This document shows, one piece after another, positions 29,830 through 38,452 of a stretch of 47,558 nucleotides of DNA. Location of the stretch: positions 1 to 47,558 of the IMG/VR virus record IMGVR_UViG_3300025728_000015. One strand, given 5' to 3'. Source of the stretch: a virus. Each line of letters starts with the position of its first letter. The first letter of the stretch is position 1. The notes under the pieces were generated by a model, which was given only the letters and a program-made list of their open reading frames with translations, was not told where the DNA came from and ran no database searches. A program made the translations under genes and the position numbers.

Positions 29830-30966
29830 CTAGTTTCCTCCCTTCATAGGATTCTTCAACTCTAATGTTCCTGCACGTTTCATTTCTTCCCTAGCTTGTC
29901 TGATTTCTTCTAAGCATTGCTCTGCACTTTTCTTCTCGAAAGCTGTCATGTCTCTTGAGTGCCTAATCTTAGATACATCATTACTTAGTTGAGTGTATTC
30001 CTCGTCAGTCATATTCACGATAGCTGAAATCTTATGAGAGTTGAACGTCCAGTTTAGAGGGTCTAAAGGGGGTTTCTCTTTAGTTTGTAAATCCCACAAG
30101 TCCCGCAAATAATTTCTATGACTTTCCTTGTCCTCCTCTGAGATATAAATCCCGAATACTCGAACATCTGGGTACTTCGTTTTAGTTTCCTCATCTTGAG
30201 TCCATCCCTTCTTTGAACAATTCTGATACAGAATGAAATAATAATCCAAGTCGTACATCAACGCATAAGTTTTAATTTGCTGAATGTGTTTATCTTCAGC
30301 GCATTTCATCTTATAAGTACCTGTACTCGCATTAGTTGTCTGTTTAGATTTAACTTCAAATCCGATACGGTGAACTACTTGTGTTGCTGAGCAGTTTGTT
30401 TCAAAAATCTCTCTATAGTTTAATATCCCGTCACAGGTTCCCCATACAGGAACCCCGTCAATCTCAATGTACTTACGAGCGAACTCTTCAAACATCGGGT
30501 AGTTACCGTCACCATGAGACTCAATTCCTTCAAGGTTTACTCTCTCGAAAGCAAAGTCCACGTCAGCTTTTCCCTTCTTAGTCCAATGCTCAGCGGATAA
30601 TACTTGACGTTGCCACATATCTCCTACGACTGTCCCAATAGCTTGCCATCGAGTGTGTACTTCATCCTGAGGCTCGTCCAAGAGGAACGTGTCAGGCTTA
30701 TACCCGTGAAGGTGCATCCAGATAGCTTGCTTGTCAGCTCCCACCATTGAAGGTCTAATCCATTTCTTAACAGGTGGATACTGTTCTCCTCTCTCGAGGA
30801 TGTCTGCAAAGTTCCTATGCCAGTCTAACATGATTGGATCGTCTGATAAGTTCTTTCTGAAGTATGCATCCATTTGAGATTTAAACTTGTCAGCTAGCTC
30901 CTCAATGAAAACCTGCTGAGGAGCCTTTCCTTTTACTTCTGCAAATGCTTGTCCCTTTTTAGTCAT
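29830..30966 (-). CDS. PD-(D/E)XK nuclease (Cas4/RecB-like exonuclease)
   Basis: The start is placed at 30966 (MTKKGQ) because AAGGAGGAAGATAAAA precedes it; the frame is open further upstream without such a site. The 378-residue protein has Asp179 (GTCDGIL) and Glu204-x-Lys206 (GFEVKSKQ), the PD-(D/E)XK catalytic core. Related phage proteins degrade or process DNA ends in recombination or packaging. No iron-sulfur Cys cluster is clear, so it is not a full Cas4. Confidence 0.8.
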   Translation of the reverse strand: MTKKGQAFAEVKGKAPQQVFIEELADKFKSQMDAYFRKNLSDDPIMLDWHRNFADILERGEQYPPVKKWIRPSMVGADKQAIWMHLHGYKPDTFLLDEPQDEVHTRWQAIGTVVGDMWQRQVLSAEHWTKKGKADVDFAFERVNLEGIESHGDGNYPMFEEFARKYIEIDGVPVWGTCDGILNYREIFETNCSATQVVHRIGFEVKSKQTTNASTGTYKMKCAEDKHIQQIKTYALMYDLDYYFILYQNCSKKGWTQDEETKTKYPDVRVFGIYISEEDKESHRNYLRDLWDLQTKEKPPLDPLNWTFNSHKISAIVNMTDEEYTQLSNDVSKIRHSRDMTAFEKKSAEQCLEEIRQAREEMKRAGTLELKNPMKGGN

Positions 30967-31081
30967 TTTTATCTTCCTCCTTATTCGTATGACACTCTTG
31001 ACACATATTTTCACATAATGACACTACTGAGGTGTTGATATCATATAAGATATCCCCACACTCTATGCATGTTTTTCTCAA
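30959..31081 (-). CDS. Zinc-ribbon-like peptide, 40 aa, TTG start
   Basis: On the minus strand AAGGAGGAGAAATAA precedes a TTG start. The product has CIEC near the N-terminus and CENMCQEC in the second half, a CxxC...CxxxCxxC zinc-binding pattern. It overlaps the nuclease start by eight bases and carries its ribosome-binding site. As first gene after a good promoter it is probably expressed. A regulator or accessory of the nuclease is possible. Confidence 0.6.
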   Translation of the reverse strand: MRKTCIECGDILYDINTSVVSLCENMCQECHTNKEEDKND

Positions 31082-31112
31082 TTATTTCTCCTCCTTAGTT
31101 CTGAATACTTTA

Positions 31113-31141
31113 ATAGTATCATAGATTACTAGAGAGTGCAA
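31113..31141 (-). promoter_or_regulatory. SigA-type promoter of the leftward recombination operon
   Basis: On the minus strand TTGCAC (31141-31136), 17 bases, TACTAT (31118-31113). It drives 31081 down to 28830 and lies directly after the DNA polymerase gene. Confidence 0.7.
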
Positions 31142-31143
31142 CA

Positions 31144-33519
31144 TTATTTAGTCATCCAATTGCGCTCACTCCAAAGTTTATTCCATTCCTCTTGAGATTC
31201 TAGATACTCTTTATAGCTAATCATATCTTTCCAGTTCTTACCTACAGCAATATCTGTCACAACGTCGATACCTTCAAGAGTTACCGTCTGAGTCATAAGC
31301 TTCTCAATCCAAAGTATTTCCTCTTCAGTGATATCATCTGGAGCATAGAATAGTAACTCATCGTGTATCGGCGCCAATAAGTAAAATTCCCTTCCTTGCG
31401 ATCTCTTATGTTTACACCACTTGTCAGATTGAATCATTACCCGTTTAGTCTGCTCAGCAGATGTACCTTGAATGACTGAGTTTACTGCTTGACGGTCAAT
31501 ACCTCCCTTGATAGATTTCTTTTTCCAGTCAGGGAGCAAGTTCCACGGAATGAGAATATCTTTCCCTTTACGTCTAGCTTCCAAATCATATCCTTGAGAG
31601 CGCATCTTATCGACAGCTACAATGTTTCTTGACTCTTCCATGTAAACCTCTTTAGGCAGAGGCAGTCGTCTCTTATTTCCAAACTCCATAAGTACATAAG
31701 ATTTCTCTTGAGCCATCTTCTGAGTTTGTTTCATCCAAGGTTCAATTCTAGGGAAAGCATCTAAGAATAATCTAATTGTAGTTTTACCTTCCTTTGTAGC
31801 ATCCTCCTTAGTTGGCTCACGTTTGATGCCTTGGTCAGCATACTTCGCTGTTAAGATAGTGAATCCCAACTCTACAGGGCTGATTCCGTACGTTACAGCA
31901 AGTACGATTACTTTGGCAAGGTTACGCCACTGAGTACCATCTCGGCAATCCTCGTAATGTTTATTAAACACTGAAGATGCGATACTTGAGTAGAAGTCAA
32001 TCCCTTTAGCCCATCCCTCTTTCATTTTCTCATCTTGGCAGAAGTGGCCTAGCCATCTGTTTTCCTGTCCTCCAAAGTCTGCAGACACAATTACCATTCT
32101 ATTAGGAGCTTCAAACGATTGACGGATAATCTTATGAATCTGTTGAGCATTGAACTCTACCGAACTAAATCGACTTGTCACAGTCCCCCTAGGTTTAAAG
32201 TTTGAGTGATATCTTCTTGTCGATTCTTGATAGAAGTTAGGAAGCTTGTCCATAAAGTCATTCTTTAACTTGGAAGCTCCTCTCCACTCTAGTAGTTTTC
32301 CAACTACAGGGAATTGAGCCTTTAAAGGTTTAAGAATCTTCTTACCTGTACCTTTAATGTCTTTAGATACTTTACTTTGTAATGCCTTTAAGAGTTGAGG
32401 AGGGCTTGAAAGAAGTACATCTTTACCGAGAACTTCTTTGATTTCCTTTTCTAATCTGTCAATCTCTTTTCCGTACTCTATAGATTGTTGCCCCATATGT
32501 TTCTCATTAATGACAAACCCTACACGTTCCATATTAGCGTTAACTTTAATGAGTGGCATCTCTACTTCTAAGTATTCATTCCATATTCGTTTCATGCCAT
32601 ATAGATCACCTTCAGCTAGAGCAATTCCTTCATAGAACTTGTACAGCTCATAAGTAATCTTAGGATCGTTCGCTCCATAGTATCTTGCATACTTCAAAGG
32701 AACCCCTTCAAATCCACCATTACCGAACAGTGTTGCATACTTATCAGACGGAATCTTTAAGTATTTCTCTGTAAGTTGCTTCAGCCCGTGAGACATTTCA
32801 TTTTCGTTAAACATATGAGCTATCGTTTGAGTACAATGCCATTCTCCAGTGATAGGTAGCTTGTCATTTAAGCACATATGAATATCATAATTAGCGTTGT
32901 GTAGAATCTTCTTAGGTACTTTATTTAAGATGATGCTCATAGTATTATTTACTTCTAAGTCGTGCAATTGAACCTCTCCAGTAGTATGACGGAAAGGAAG
33001 ATAGAAACTCTTGTCATCCTCTGGGCAATACACACAGTGTCCTACAATCTTATCTTTATACTTATCAAGTCCAGTCGTCTCAGTATCATAACCTATTTCA
33101 GATTGAGCCTCAGCGGTTCTCCTCATTTCAGTAAGATCCTCTTCAGTTACCACTAAAATGTAATTATCAGGAGTCTTCGCTACAAGTTCCTCTAAGATTT
33201 CTTCTCTACGGATTTCTTGCAACTGCTTGTGTAACCGTAGAGCCTCTGCCTTAGTGAATTTCTTTTGCTTCTTACCTTCTGGGACGGGCTCACGACCTAT
33301 CAAACCTTTCTCCATGTACTCTTTAACTTCTAAGCATTTACGCTTGTCAGAGTCAGATGCTTTAGAGTTAGCTATCTCTTCCCAGCATTCCTCCATAGTT
33401 GGCACATACTTAGCTTCCTTTACTTTCTTTTCCGTTGCGTTTACTTTACGATACAACGCCCCTGCATCTACTCTCCCGAAATCTGTATCATTTAACATAT
33501 CTCCATTAAGTTTTCTCAC
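31144..33519 (-). CDS. DNA polymerase, family A, with 3'-5' exonuclease domain
   Basis: A GTG start at 33519 is preferred, with ACAGGAGGAAATCGA upstream on the minus strand; a further ATG at 33582 has no ribosome-binding site. This gives 791 residues. The exonuclease motif YDTETTGLD lies at about 144-152. Polymerase motifs follow: ADFGGQENRWLG (A), KVIVLAVTYGI (B) and IHDELLFY (C). The 5'-3' exonuclease domain is absent, as in most phage Pol I enzymes. In motif A, GGQEN replaces the common SQIEL, keeping Gln and Glu. It is the phage replicase. Confidence 0.95.
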   Translation of the reverse strand: MRKLNGDMLNDTDFGRVDAGALYRKVNATEKKVKEAKYVPTMEECWEEIANSKASDSDKRKCLEVKEYMEKGLIGREPVPEGKKQKKFTKAEALRLHKQLQEIRREEILEELVAKTPDNYILVVTEEDLTEMRRTAEAQSEIGYDTETTGLDKYKDKIVGHCVYCPEDDKSFYLPFRHTTGEVQLHDLEVNNTMSIILNKVPKKILHNANYDIHMCLNDKLPITGEWHCTQTIAHMFNENEMSHGLKQLTEKYLKIPSDKYATLFGNGGFEGVPLKYARYYGANDPKITYELYKFYEGIALAEGDLYGMKRIWNEYLEVEMPLIKVNANMERVGFVINEKHMGQQSIEYGKEIDRLEKEIKEVLGKDVLLSSPPQLLKALQSKVSKDIKGTGKKILKPLKAQFPVVGKLLEWRGASKLKNDFMDKLPNFYQESTRRYHSNFKPRGTVTSRFSSVEFNAQQIHKIIRQSFEAPNRMVIVSADFGGQENRWLGHFCQDEKMKEGWAKGIDFYSSIASSVFNKHYEDCRDGTQWRNLAKVIVLAVTYGISPVELGFTILTAKYADQGIKREPTKEDATKEGKTTIRLFLDAFPRIEPWMKQTQKMAQEKSYVLMEFGNKRRLPLPKEVYMEESRNIVAVDKMRSQGYDLEARRKGKDILIPWNLLPDWKKKSIKGGIDRQAVNSVIQGTSAEQTKRVMIQSDKWCKHKRSQGREFYLLAPIHDELLFYAPDDITEEEILWIEKLMTQTVTLEGIDVVTDIAVGKNWKDMISYKEYLESQEEWNKLWSERNWMTK

Positions 33520-33572
33520 TCGATTTCCTCCTGTGCCCTTTTCTCTCAGGCTTGTATTTACTTTCTGATTAA

Positions 33573-33601
33573 ATCTTAACATGAAAAAAGAACCCTGTAA
33601 A
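33573..33601 (-). promoter_or_regulatory. SigA-type promoter of the DNA polymerase gene
   Basis: On the minus strand TTTACA (33601-33596), 17 bases, TAAGAT (33578-33573). The -35 lies in the loop of the terminator that ends the methyltransferase gene. Confidence 0.65.
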
Positions 33602-33615
33602 GGATTCTTTTAAAA
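33583..33615 (-). terminator. Intrinsic terminator of the methyltransferase gene
   Basis: On the minus strand AAAAGAATCC (33611-33602) pairs with GGGTTCTTTT (33595-33586), with one mismatch, followed by further T. The methyltransferase stop codon lies in the 5' arm. It overlaps the next promoter. Confidence 0.75.
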
Positions 33616-34764
33616 TAATTCCAACTGTTCATATTTTACTTGTTCTAATTTAGTTTCTTCAAACATATTCTTAAAGATATAACACAGTACATCAACCACG
33701 ATAGCGTTACCTGCTTGTTTGTATAATTGCGAGTCAGATATTCCTGAGTTTTTAGCTTTATAAAAATCCTCATCAGTAATACCCGTGAGTCTCCAACACT
33801 CTAGAGGTATAAGCCTACGGATACGGTAGTCAATAATTGTAGCTTGTTGAGGTGATGTTGTCAGAGTCTGTGCTACTTGCTTGCCCACTCGTCCTCTACG
33901 AGTTTTACTATTAGGGTGCTCTATATTGATAGAATCTCCTTCTTCTGCAACTTTGTATCCTAACTTGGTAGCCTCTTTTACTCTTACTTCTCCATCTACA
34001 TAGTCAATAATCTTAGGGTGCTGGTTGCCTCCTTGGCATGTTGGCATTGTTGGTGATAAACCTTCAGGGTCATACACTCTCTTTATCTGATCATGCCCTT
34101 TTATGTCAATAGATCCAACTTGCAGTAAGTCCCCTTCGCTTGTCTTTTTAGGGATAAATGCGTAATTCAGATAGTATTTCTCGTCAACTTTGTCATCTAG
34201 TATATCTTTTAGTTTTAACTCGAGAGGGAAACTCTCAGGGAAATCATAGGTACCTTCTCCTAAGATACTCACTACAAAGACACGCTCTCTATTTTGGGGA
34301 ACTCCATAGTCTTTAGCATTCAATATCTGCCAGTAGTTACGATACCCTTGAGATTCTAACCATTCAAGCCACTTATCGAAGTCATGCTTAAACTTTTTAC
34401 CTACAAGGTTCTTTACGTTCTCGAGGAGGAGATACTTAGGTTTCTTTGTAGCGATAACTTTTTCGCACTCATAAAGTAACCCTGATCGAGTTCCTTTCCC
34501 TAAACCTCGTTGTTTACCTGAGATAGATAAATCTTGGCAAGGAAACGAATAAGTAAATAAATCCATATCAGGTAACTCTGCAGGATCTATCTTAGATATG
34601 TCTCCATAGTTCTTTGTTTCTCCGTGGATTGCCATGTAGCTCTGTATAGCAAACTTATCTATCTCAGCAATACCAACTACCTCGTGAGGGACACCTAATC
34701 TCTTAAGTGCCATACTCTGTGTCCCTACTCCTGCGAAAGCTTCAAATACTCTTAGTTTTTTCAT
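33610..34764 (-). CDS. DNA cytosine-5 methyltransferase (Dcm type)
   Basis: The 384-residue protein has motif I FEAFAGVGTQ (7-16), motif IV SFPCQDLS with catalytic Cys76, motif VI LENVKNL (114-120), motif VIII QNRERV-like, and C-terminal motif IX/X (IVVDVLCYIF). All key parts are present. No partner restriction enzyme is adjacent, so it is an orphan enzyme that probably protects phage DNA from host restriction. The target recognition region is about residues 190-290. GAGGAGGAAATTTAA precedes it. Confidence 0.95.
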   Translation of the reverse strand: MKKLRVFEAFAGVGTQSMALKRLGVPHEVVGIAEIDKFAIQSYMAIHGETKNYGDISKIDPAELPDMDLFTYSFPCQDLSISGKQRGLGKGTRSGLLYECEKVIATKKPKYLLLENVKNLVGKKFKHDFDKWLEWLESQGYRNYWQILNAKDYGVPQNRERVFVVSILGEGTYDFPESFPLELKLKDILDDKVDEKYYLNYAFIPKKTSEGDLLQVGSIDIKGHDQIKRVYDPEGLSPTMPTCQGGNQHPKIIDYVDGEVRVKEATKLGYKVAEEGDSINIEHPNSKTRRGRVGKQVAQTLTTSPQQATIIDYRIRRLIPLECWRLTGITDEDFYKAKNSGISDSQLYKQAGNAIVVDVLCYIFKNMFEETKLEQVKYEQLELF

Positions 34765-34794
34765 TTAAATTTCCTCCTCTTAAGTTATAAATAT

Positions 34795-34823
34795 ATCTTA
34801 ATCTATAAAACTATTAAAGTCAA
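34795..34823 (-). promoter_or_regulatory. SigA-type promoter of the methyltransferase gene
   Basis: On the minus strand TTGACT (34823-34818), 17 bases, TAAGAT (34800-34795), directly after the helicase stop codon. It lets the methyltransferase be made independently of the replication operon. Confidence 0.75.
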
Positions 34824-34825
34824 TA

Positions 34826-36178
34826 CTAGAAATCAAACTTATTAGCTTTTGCCCCAAATTGCTTTACTACTTCTTCCTTCTCAGGTTCTCTAACGTATCC
34901 TATGCTTGGGAGGTAAACACCCTCGAAAGTAGTTCCTTCGCCTCCTTGGCGTCCCTTTCGGATAGACAATTGAAAGCGACCATCACAGCTATCGAATGCA
35001 AACAAGTTGAACGCATCTTCGAGAAGCGCTGAAGTCTTTTTAACTTCGGAGCGATCTGGAACGTTGAGTTCTCTTTCGTCATCAGAGCCTTTCTTGTCCT
35101 CATCAGCTTGCGTAATTGCAAATATGACTGTGTCAGTTGAACCTGCAACCCTATTGAGCGCTTGGCTTGTAGATGTAGCGGCTCCTCCTGTCGTGTTATT
35201 TGAGTTTCGCTCATAGTCAAGGAGATAGAACGGGTCAATAACAACGTAGTCAGCTCCTGTGTTGAGTATATCCCTCTCAAGGTCTTTAATTGTTCTAGAA
35301 TGAAAGTCTCTATCTGTCTTTCCACGGACGATGATATCTCCTGAGATATAGTCTCCCATGTTTTTAACAAAGTTGACGAAGTCCTCTCTTTGACTTTCTT
35401 CAAGCTTTCCTCCGATAAGGTCGTTACTTTTGTAACCAGCAAGGTATTCAACTCCTCCAATGTTCTGTTTTTGTAGTTTTGCGTTTGCTGAAACGAAAGA
35501 GTAAGCTCTTGAGAGCCATTCAAACTTGCTCATCTCTAAAGCCCATACAAGAACCTTAGCTCCTTGGTACTGTGAGGCATGTATTGCTTCAATTGAAGTC
35601 ACTACAGACTTACCTCGACCACTTCTAGCGTACCAAGTGTATACATTACCAGAAGTGTATCCTCCAATCTCTCTATTGATTGTCTCAAAAGATGACTTGA
35701 AATGACGGTTGCTCTTTCCGTTTTCCCTGTTTTCCATCTCAGCAAGGAAATCTTCCCAGTCATCTTTAATGCTTGTCCCAACCTTAACAGTTGAAGATGT
35801 TTCTTTTTGGATGCTTTCAAGACGTGACGTCAACTCTTCAGTCCACTTGTCTACATCACCTTTTCCCCATTGATCGATATGTAGATTCATGAAGGCTTCA
35901 ATCTCTTTAGACTTGCGTTTCTTCTTAGCCGTCTTTACAAGGTACTCAAAAGCGTCTGTAACTTCCTCTCGATAGTTGAAGTTCGGGACTGCTGTGATCA
36001 CTGTACGGTAATCAGGAACTACTGAGTACTCGTTAAAGTATTCCTTTATAAAGTTGTAAGCATCCTTTTCAGGTTGAGTCTGAAAGTCTTCAACTTCCAG
36101 TCCCAATTTTACAGGTGTTACCCAATCTTTAGTTTCAATCATTTTAGATAATATCATTTCTCCTGAGAATAAGCTCAT
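34826..36178 (-). CDS. Replicative DNA helicase (DnaB-like)
   Basis: The 450-residue protein has a small N-terminal helical domain (about 10-125) and a RecA-like C-terminal domain with Walker A ARSGRGKS (184-191), Walker B YVVIDPFYLLD (about 283-293), and a conserved late Gln and Arg region (ITQADED; SIRKGRQGGEG). It would unwind the fork as a hexamer, loaded by the protein encoded two genes upstream. GAGGAGAAAC precedes the ATG. Confidence 0.85.
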   Translation of the reverse strand: MSLFSGEMILSKMIETKDWVTPVKLGLEVEDFQTQPEKDAYNFIKEYFNEYSVVPDYRTVITAVPNFNYREEVTDAFEYLVKTAKKKRKSKEIEAFMNLHIDQWGKGDVDKWTEELTSRLESIQKETSSTVKVGTSIKDDWEDFLAEMENRENGKSNRHFKSSFETINREIGGYTSGNVYTWYARSGRGKSVVTSIEAIHASQYQGAKVLVWALEMSKFEWLSRAYSFVSANAKLQKQNIGGVEYLAGYKSNDLIGGKLEESQREDFVNFVKNMGDYISGDIIVRGKTDRDFHSRTIKDLERDILNTGADYVVIDPFYLLDYERNSNNTTGGAATSTSQALNRVAGSTDTVIFAITQADEDKKGSDDERELNVPDRSEVKKTSALLEDAFNLFAFDSCDGRFQLSIRKGRQGGEGTTFEGVYLPSIGYVREPEKEEVVKQFGAKANKFDF

Positions 36179-36202
36179 ATGTTTCTCCTCCTAAGTGTGT
36201 AC

Positions 36203-36343
36203 CTAACTGTTTCTACTATTTATTTCCAATACGATTTCTTTGTAAACTAATCTCAGCGTCTCATCGTGAGGAAATCTCATTATTTGGTTGTTAATCATCT
36301 CTCTCATACTATACAGTGTCATAACGTTATAAACTTTATACAT
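36203..36343 (-). CDS. Small hypothetical protein, 46 aa
   Basis: On the minus strand the ATG overlaps the loader stop (TAATG), with GGGGGAAAATG upstream. The product is helical and basic (YNVMTLYSMREMINNQIM; LRLVYKEIVLEINSR). Its position between loader and helicase suggests a small accessory of the replisome. No family recognised. Confidence 0.55.
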   Translation of the reverse strand: MYKVYNVMTLYSMREMINNQIMRFPHDETLRLVYKEIVLEINSRNS

Positions 36344-37101
36344 TACATTTTCCCCCTTTGAGATTCGCCTACAAAGTTAAACTCTATCGTGTATCTTCTT
36401 ATTCTATCATACAAGCGTTGATCATATATGTCAAGCATTTCCTTAAGAGGAACGTTTGAAGTATAGATACTTGTAAGATTTTCAACTGTACGGTGATTAA
36501 TTAACTCATGAATGTCCCCTCTAAAAGCATCTGACACGTCACGTAGAGCCATCTCATCGAATACTACTAATCTAGCATACTTAGCTTTAGTAAGCATGTC
36601 ATAATACTTAGTAGATGCCTCTTCACGGATGTCCTGTGGAGTTCCACCTCTGTTGGCTTTTAGGTATAAACTCTGAAGCTTTGGCATATCCATAAAGTAT
36701 ACTGGACGTTTGAAACTGTTAGGGTCTTCTAGCATGATACTTCTCATATAGCTATACACGAGGAACTCATTAGCTAAGGCACTCGCAGTTTCCGTCTTTC
36801 CAGTTCCTGTCTCTTTAGAGTAAAAGAATAAGTCCTTCAAGCGACTCTCTTTATCATTTCTCTTTACATTGAAGGCTTTCTTGAAAGTCGATGCATATGA
36901 TTCTAAGTTCTTGTACACGTTAGATTGAGCTACACGGCTACGAGAAGTCTCTAGAGTTGTTTGTTTATACTCAGAAGGGATACCTGCATCGTGTTGCTTC
37001 CCTCCGTCTCCGTTGAGTCCTTGTACTTGTATGAATGCTCCACAGGGAGCCTTGCACGTTGATGCTTTCTCACATGTTTCTCTCAATAGGCAATCTTTCA
37101 T
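36343..37101 (-). CDS. DnaC-like helicase loader ATPase
   Basis: The 252-residue protein has an N-terminal Cys cluster (Cys4, 10, 16 and 20), a linker, then an AAA+ domain with Walker A ETGTGKTE (97-104), Walker B RLVVFDEMALRD (about 171-182) and a sensor-like TSIYTSN segment. It resembles DnaC/DnaI loaders that open and load the replicative helicase. The four spaced cysteines suggest a small zinc site, as in DnaI. It is encoded two genes before the helicase. Confidence 0.85.
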   Translation of the reverse strand: MKDCLLRETCEKASTCKAPCGAFIQVQGLNGDGGKQHDAGIPSEYKQTTLETSRSRVAQSNVYKNLESYASTFKKAFNVKRNDKESRLKDLFFYSKETGTGKTETASALANEFLVYSYMRSIMLEDPNSFKRPVYFMDMPKLQSLYLKANRGGTPQDIREEASTKYYDMLTKAKYARLVVFDEMALRDVSDAFRGDIHELINHRTVENLTSIYTSNVPLKEMLDIYDQRLYDRIRRYTIEFNFVGESQRGKM

Positions 37102-37244
37102 TTTGTTTCCTCCTCATCTAGTTCCTCTAACATATTCTTATATGCCTCAATACTTCCGGAAATGTATCCTTTCATCCATTCAGTATCCGCAACTGCCTCC
37201 ATTTTCTTTAATGACTCGATCTGATTCTCAATAGTTACTCTCAT
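37098..37244 (-). CDS. Small acidic helical protein, 48 aa
   Basis: On the minus strand TTGGAGGTTGTCAA precedes the ATG (37244-37242). The protein is helical and acidic, ending ELDEEETK. Its stop overlaps the loader start (ATGA) and its end codes the loader's ribosome-binding site. It is part of the coupled chain of small genes in the replication operon. Function unknown. Confidence 0.6.
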   Translation of the reverse strand: MRVTIENQIESLKKMEAVADTEWMKGYISGSIEAYKNMLEELDEEETK

Positions 37245-37420
37245 TTGACAACCTCCAATTTGTAATCACATTCCTCATCTACACATATAATGTTATTAAT
37301 TTTCACATCACCTGTCAAGTTAATTCTTACGATTATGTCATTGCATTTCGGACAAGACTTACCTTCAATCATTTTAGCTTGTCCTTCTAAGTATAGCTCT
37401 AATGCATTAATACCCTTCAT
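37241..37420 (-). CDS. Zinc-finger-like small protein, 59 aa
   Basis: The start at 37420 is chosen because AAGGAGGAGAATAGAA lies just upstream; the longer frame runs into the previous gene. The product has CPKC and CVDEEC motifs (about residues 23-26 and 47-52) with beta strands between, as in zinc ribbons. It may bind DNA or a replication partner. It is coupled to the next gene by a four-base overlap. Confidence 0.65.
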   Translation of the reverse strand: MKGINALELYLEGQAKMIEGKSCPKCNDIIVRINLTGDVKINNIICVDEECDYKLEVVK

Positions 37421-37622
37421 TTCTATTCTCCTCCTTAGCATCTCTAATTGCAGAGTGAAGAGTATCCGGTGCGTGATTTCCTTCCAAGAGACAGTACACA
37501 AAGTTCTCACTCATATAGTTAAGCATCCGAGATATATCAAATACTAACTCTTCGTAGTAAGCTGTAGTATTGTGATTGCGAGCTCTTTCTCTAAAGCAAA
37601 TATTTATCTGCATGTTATTCAT
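37407..37622 (-). CDS. Hypothetical protein, 71 aa
   Basis: The start at 37622 is chosen because GGAGG stands eight bases upstream. The product is helical, with YYEELVFDISRMLNYMSENF in the middle and a charged tail. Two Cys are present without a clear motif. It lies second in the leftward replication operon. Function unknown. Confidence 0.6.
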   Translation of the reverse strand: MNNMQINICFRERARNHNTTAYYEELVFDISRMLNYMSENFVYCLLEGNHAPDTLHSAIRDAKEENRNEGY

Positions 37623-37644
37623 CTTAAACACCTCCGATTATATT

Positions 37645-38136
37645 TTAAAATACATTACTGTAATCTACAAAGTCTACATTCTTCTGAGCTTCTAACTCTT
37701 TACGTCTTTCTTCCTCTTGCTGACGCTTGTACAATATTGCAGGTAAGTTTCCGTCCTTCATGTATGTTAGCATAAAGTGGAAGCTTGGGATTGGATATTG
37801 CTTATTTCCCTTATAAGTTTTCATGCACGAATAGATGAACTCTTTAGTCACTTCTCTACCGTGTTTCTTAATGAAAGCTGAGATCATAGCGTTCTCTTGA
37901 CGGACATTTCCACACTCGTAAGGTATTTTAAACTTCGCAAGTGTACAAGCATTCATGTAATCTCTAAATGTTGTACTGTTCCACTTAGATATTGGAGTTG
38001 CTTTCCAGTGCTTCCTTACTTCTGTTCTTTCTTTTCCGTTCAACGAATGGTAAGCTTCCTCTTTTGAACTCTCGTAAGATAGTCCACTCATAAACTCAAC
38101 CTTTTCCTCTATAGATACCGATAATGTATCACTCAT
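37645..38136 (-). CDS. Hypothetical replication-operon protein, 163 aa
   Basis: It is the first gene of the leftward replication operon, with AAGGAGGAATAATA before the ATG. The N-terminus is Ser/Glu-rich, the middle is basic with aromatic residues (FKIPYECGNVRQENAMISAFIKKHG), and a long charged coil (RQQEEERRKELEAQ) precedes an acidic, aromatic end. This combination and the position recall replisome organiser or accessory proteins, but no family is recognised. A structured leader precedes it. Confidence 0.65.
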   Translation of the reverse strand: MSDTLSVSIEEKVEFMSGLSYESSKEEAYHSLNGKERTEVRKHWKATPISKWNSTTFRDYMNACTLAKFKIPYECGNVRQENAMISAFIKKHGREVTKEFIYSCMKTYKGNKQYPIPSFHFMLTYMKDGNLPAILYKRQQEEERRKELEAQKNVDFVDYSNVF

Positions 38137-38287
38137 TATTATTCCTCCTTATATCCTTACGGATATTTAATAGATAGGGAAGCATAGCTTCCCATGCAAT
38201 CGTAGATTGCATTATCTTTTAAGAACTTAATATCTTTTAAGACCGAAGGTCTATATCTTTAAATCTCTTAAGTTCTTTTCTTATCGT
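38137..38287 (-). promoter_or_regulatory. Structured 5' leader of the leftward replication operon
   Basis: The leader is about 150 nt between the promoter and the first gene. On the minus strand it folds as an outer stem (38277-38268 with 38230-38221, ten of ten pairs) enclosing a cUUCGg-capped hairpin (38252-38240), followed by three perfect hairpins at 38212-38194, 38193-38177 and 38166-38151. The last ends one base before the AAGGAGG site. Such density suggests a cis-acting control RNA. No known riboswitch is recognised. Confidence 0.7.
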
Positions 38288-38293
38288 ACTCTC

Positions 38294-38323
38294 ATACTAA
38301 CATGCATAAAACGGAGAAGTCAA
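38294..38323 (-). promoter_or_regulatory. SigA-type promoter of the leftward replication operon
   Basis: On the minus strand TTGACT (38323-38318), 18 bases, TAGTAT (38299-38294). Transcription would begin near 38287, at the start of the structured leader. Confidence 0.75.
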
Positions 38324-38360
38324 GCATATAATTTAAGTTAATTTATTTTACCTAAAAAGT

Positions 38361-38388
38361 TCACTCCTCCTGAGTCTTTGCTAATATG
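38361..38388 (+). promoter_or_regulatory. Possible promoter of the rightward early operon
   Basis: TTCACT (38361-38366), 16 bases, TAATAT (38383-38388). It is weaker than the other promoters. It is the best match before the SSB-like gene in the divergent 316-base intergenic region 38137-38452, which otherwise holds the leftward promoter and leader. Confidence 0.45.
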
Positions 38389-38452
38389 AGTTATGTAAGC
38401 CACACAAACAAGCTTACCCTCAAATAAACAAAACTGAAAGGATTGATTAAAC

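Noticed and set aside
34900-35523. A 207-codon minus-strand ORF inside the helicase gene
   Set aside because: It lies in an alternate frame of a well-supported helicase and is Thr/Leu-rich without any motif.
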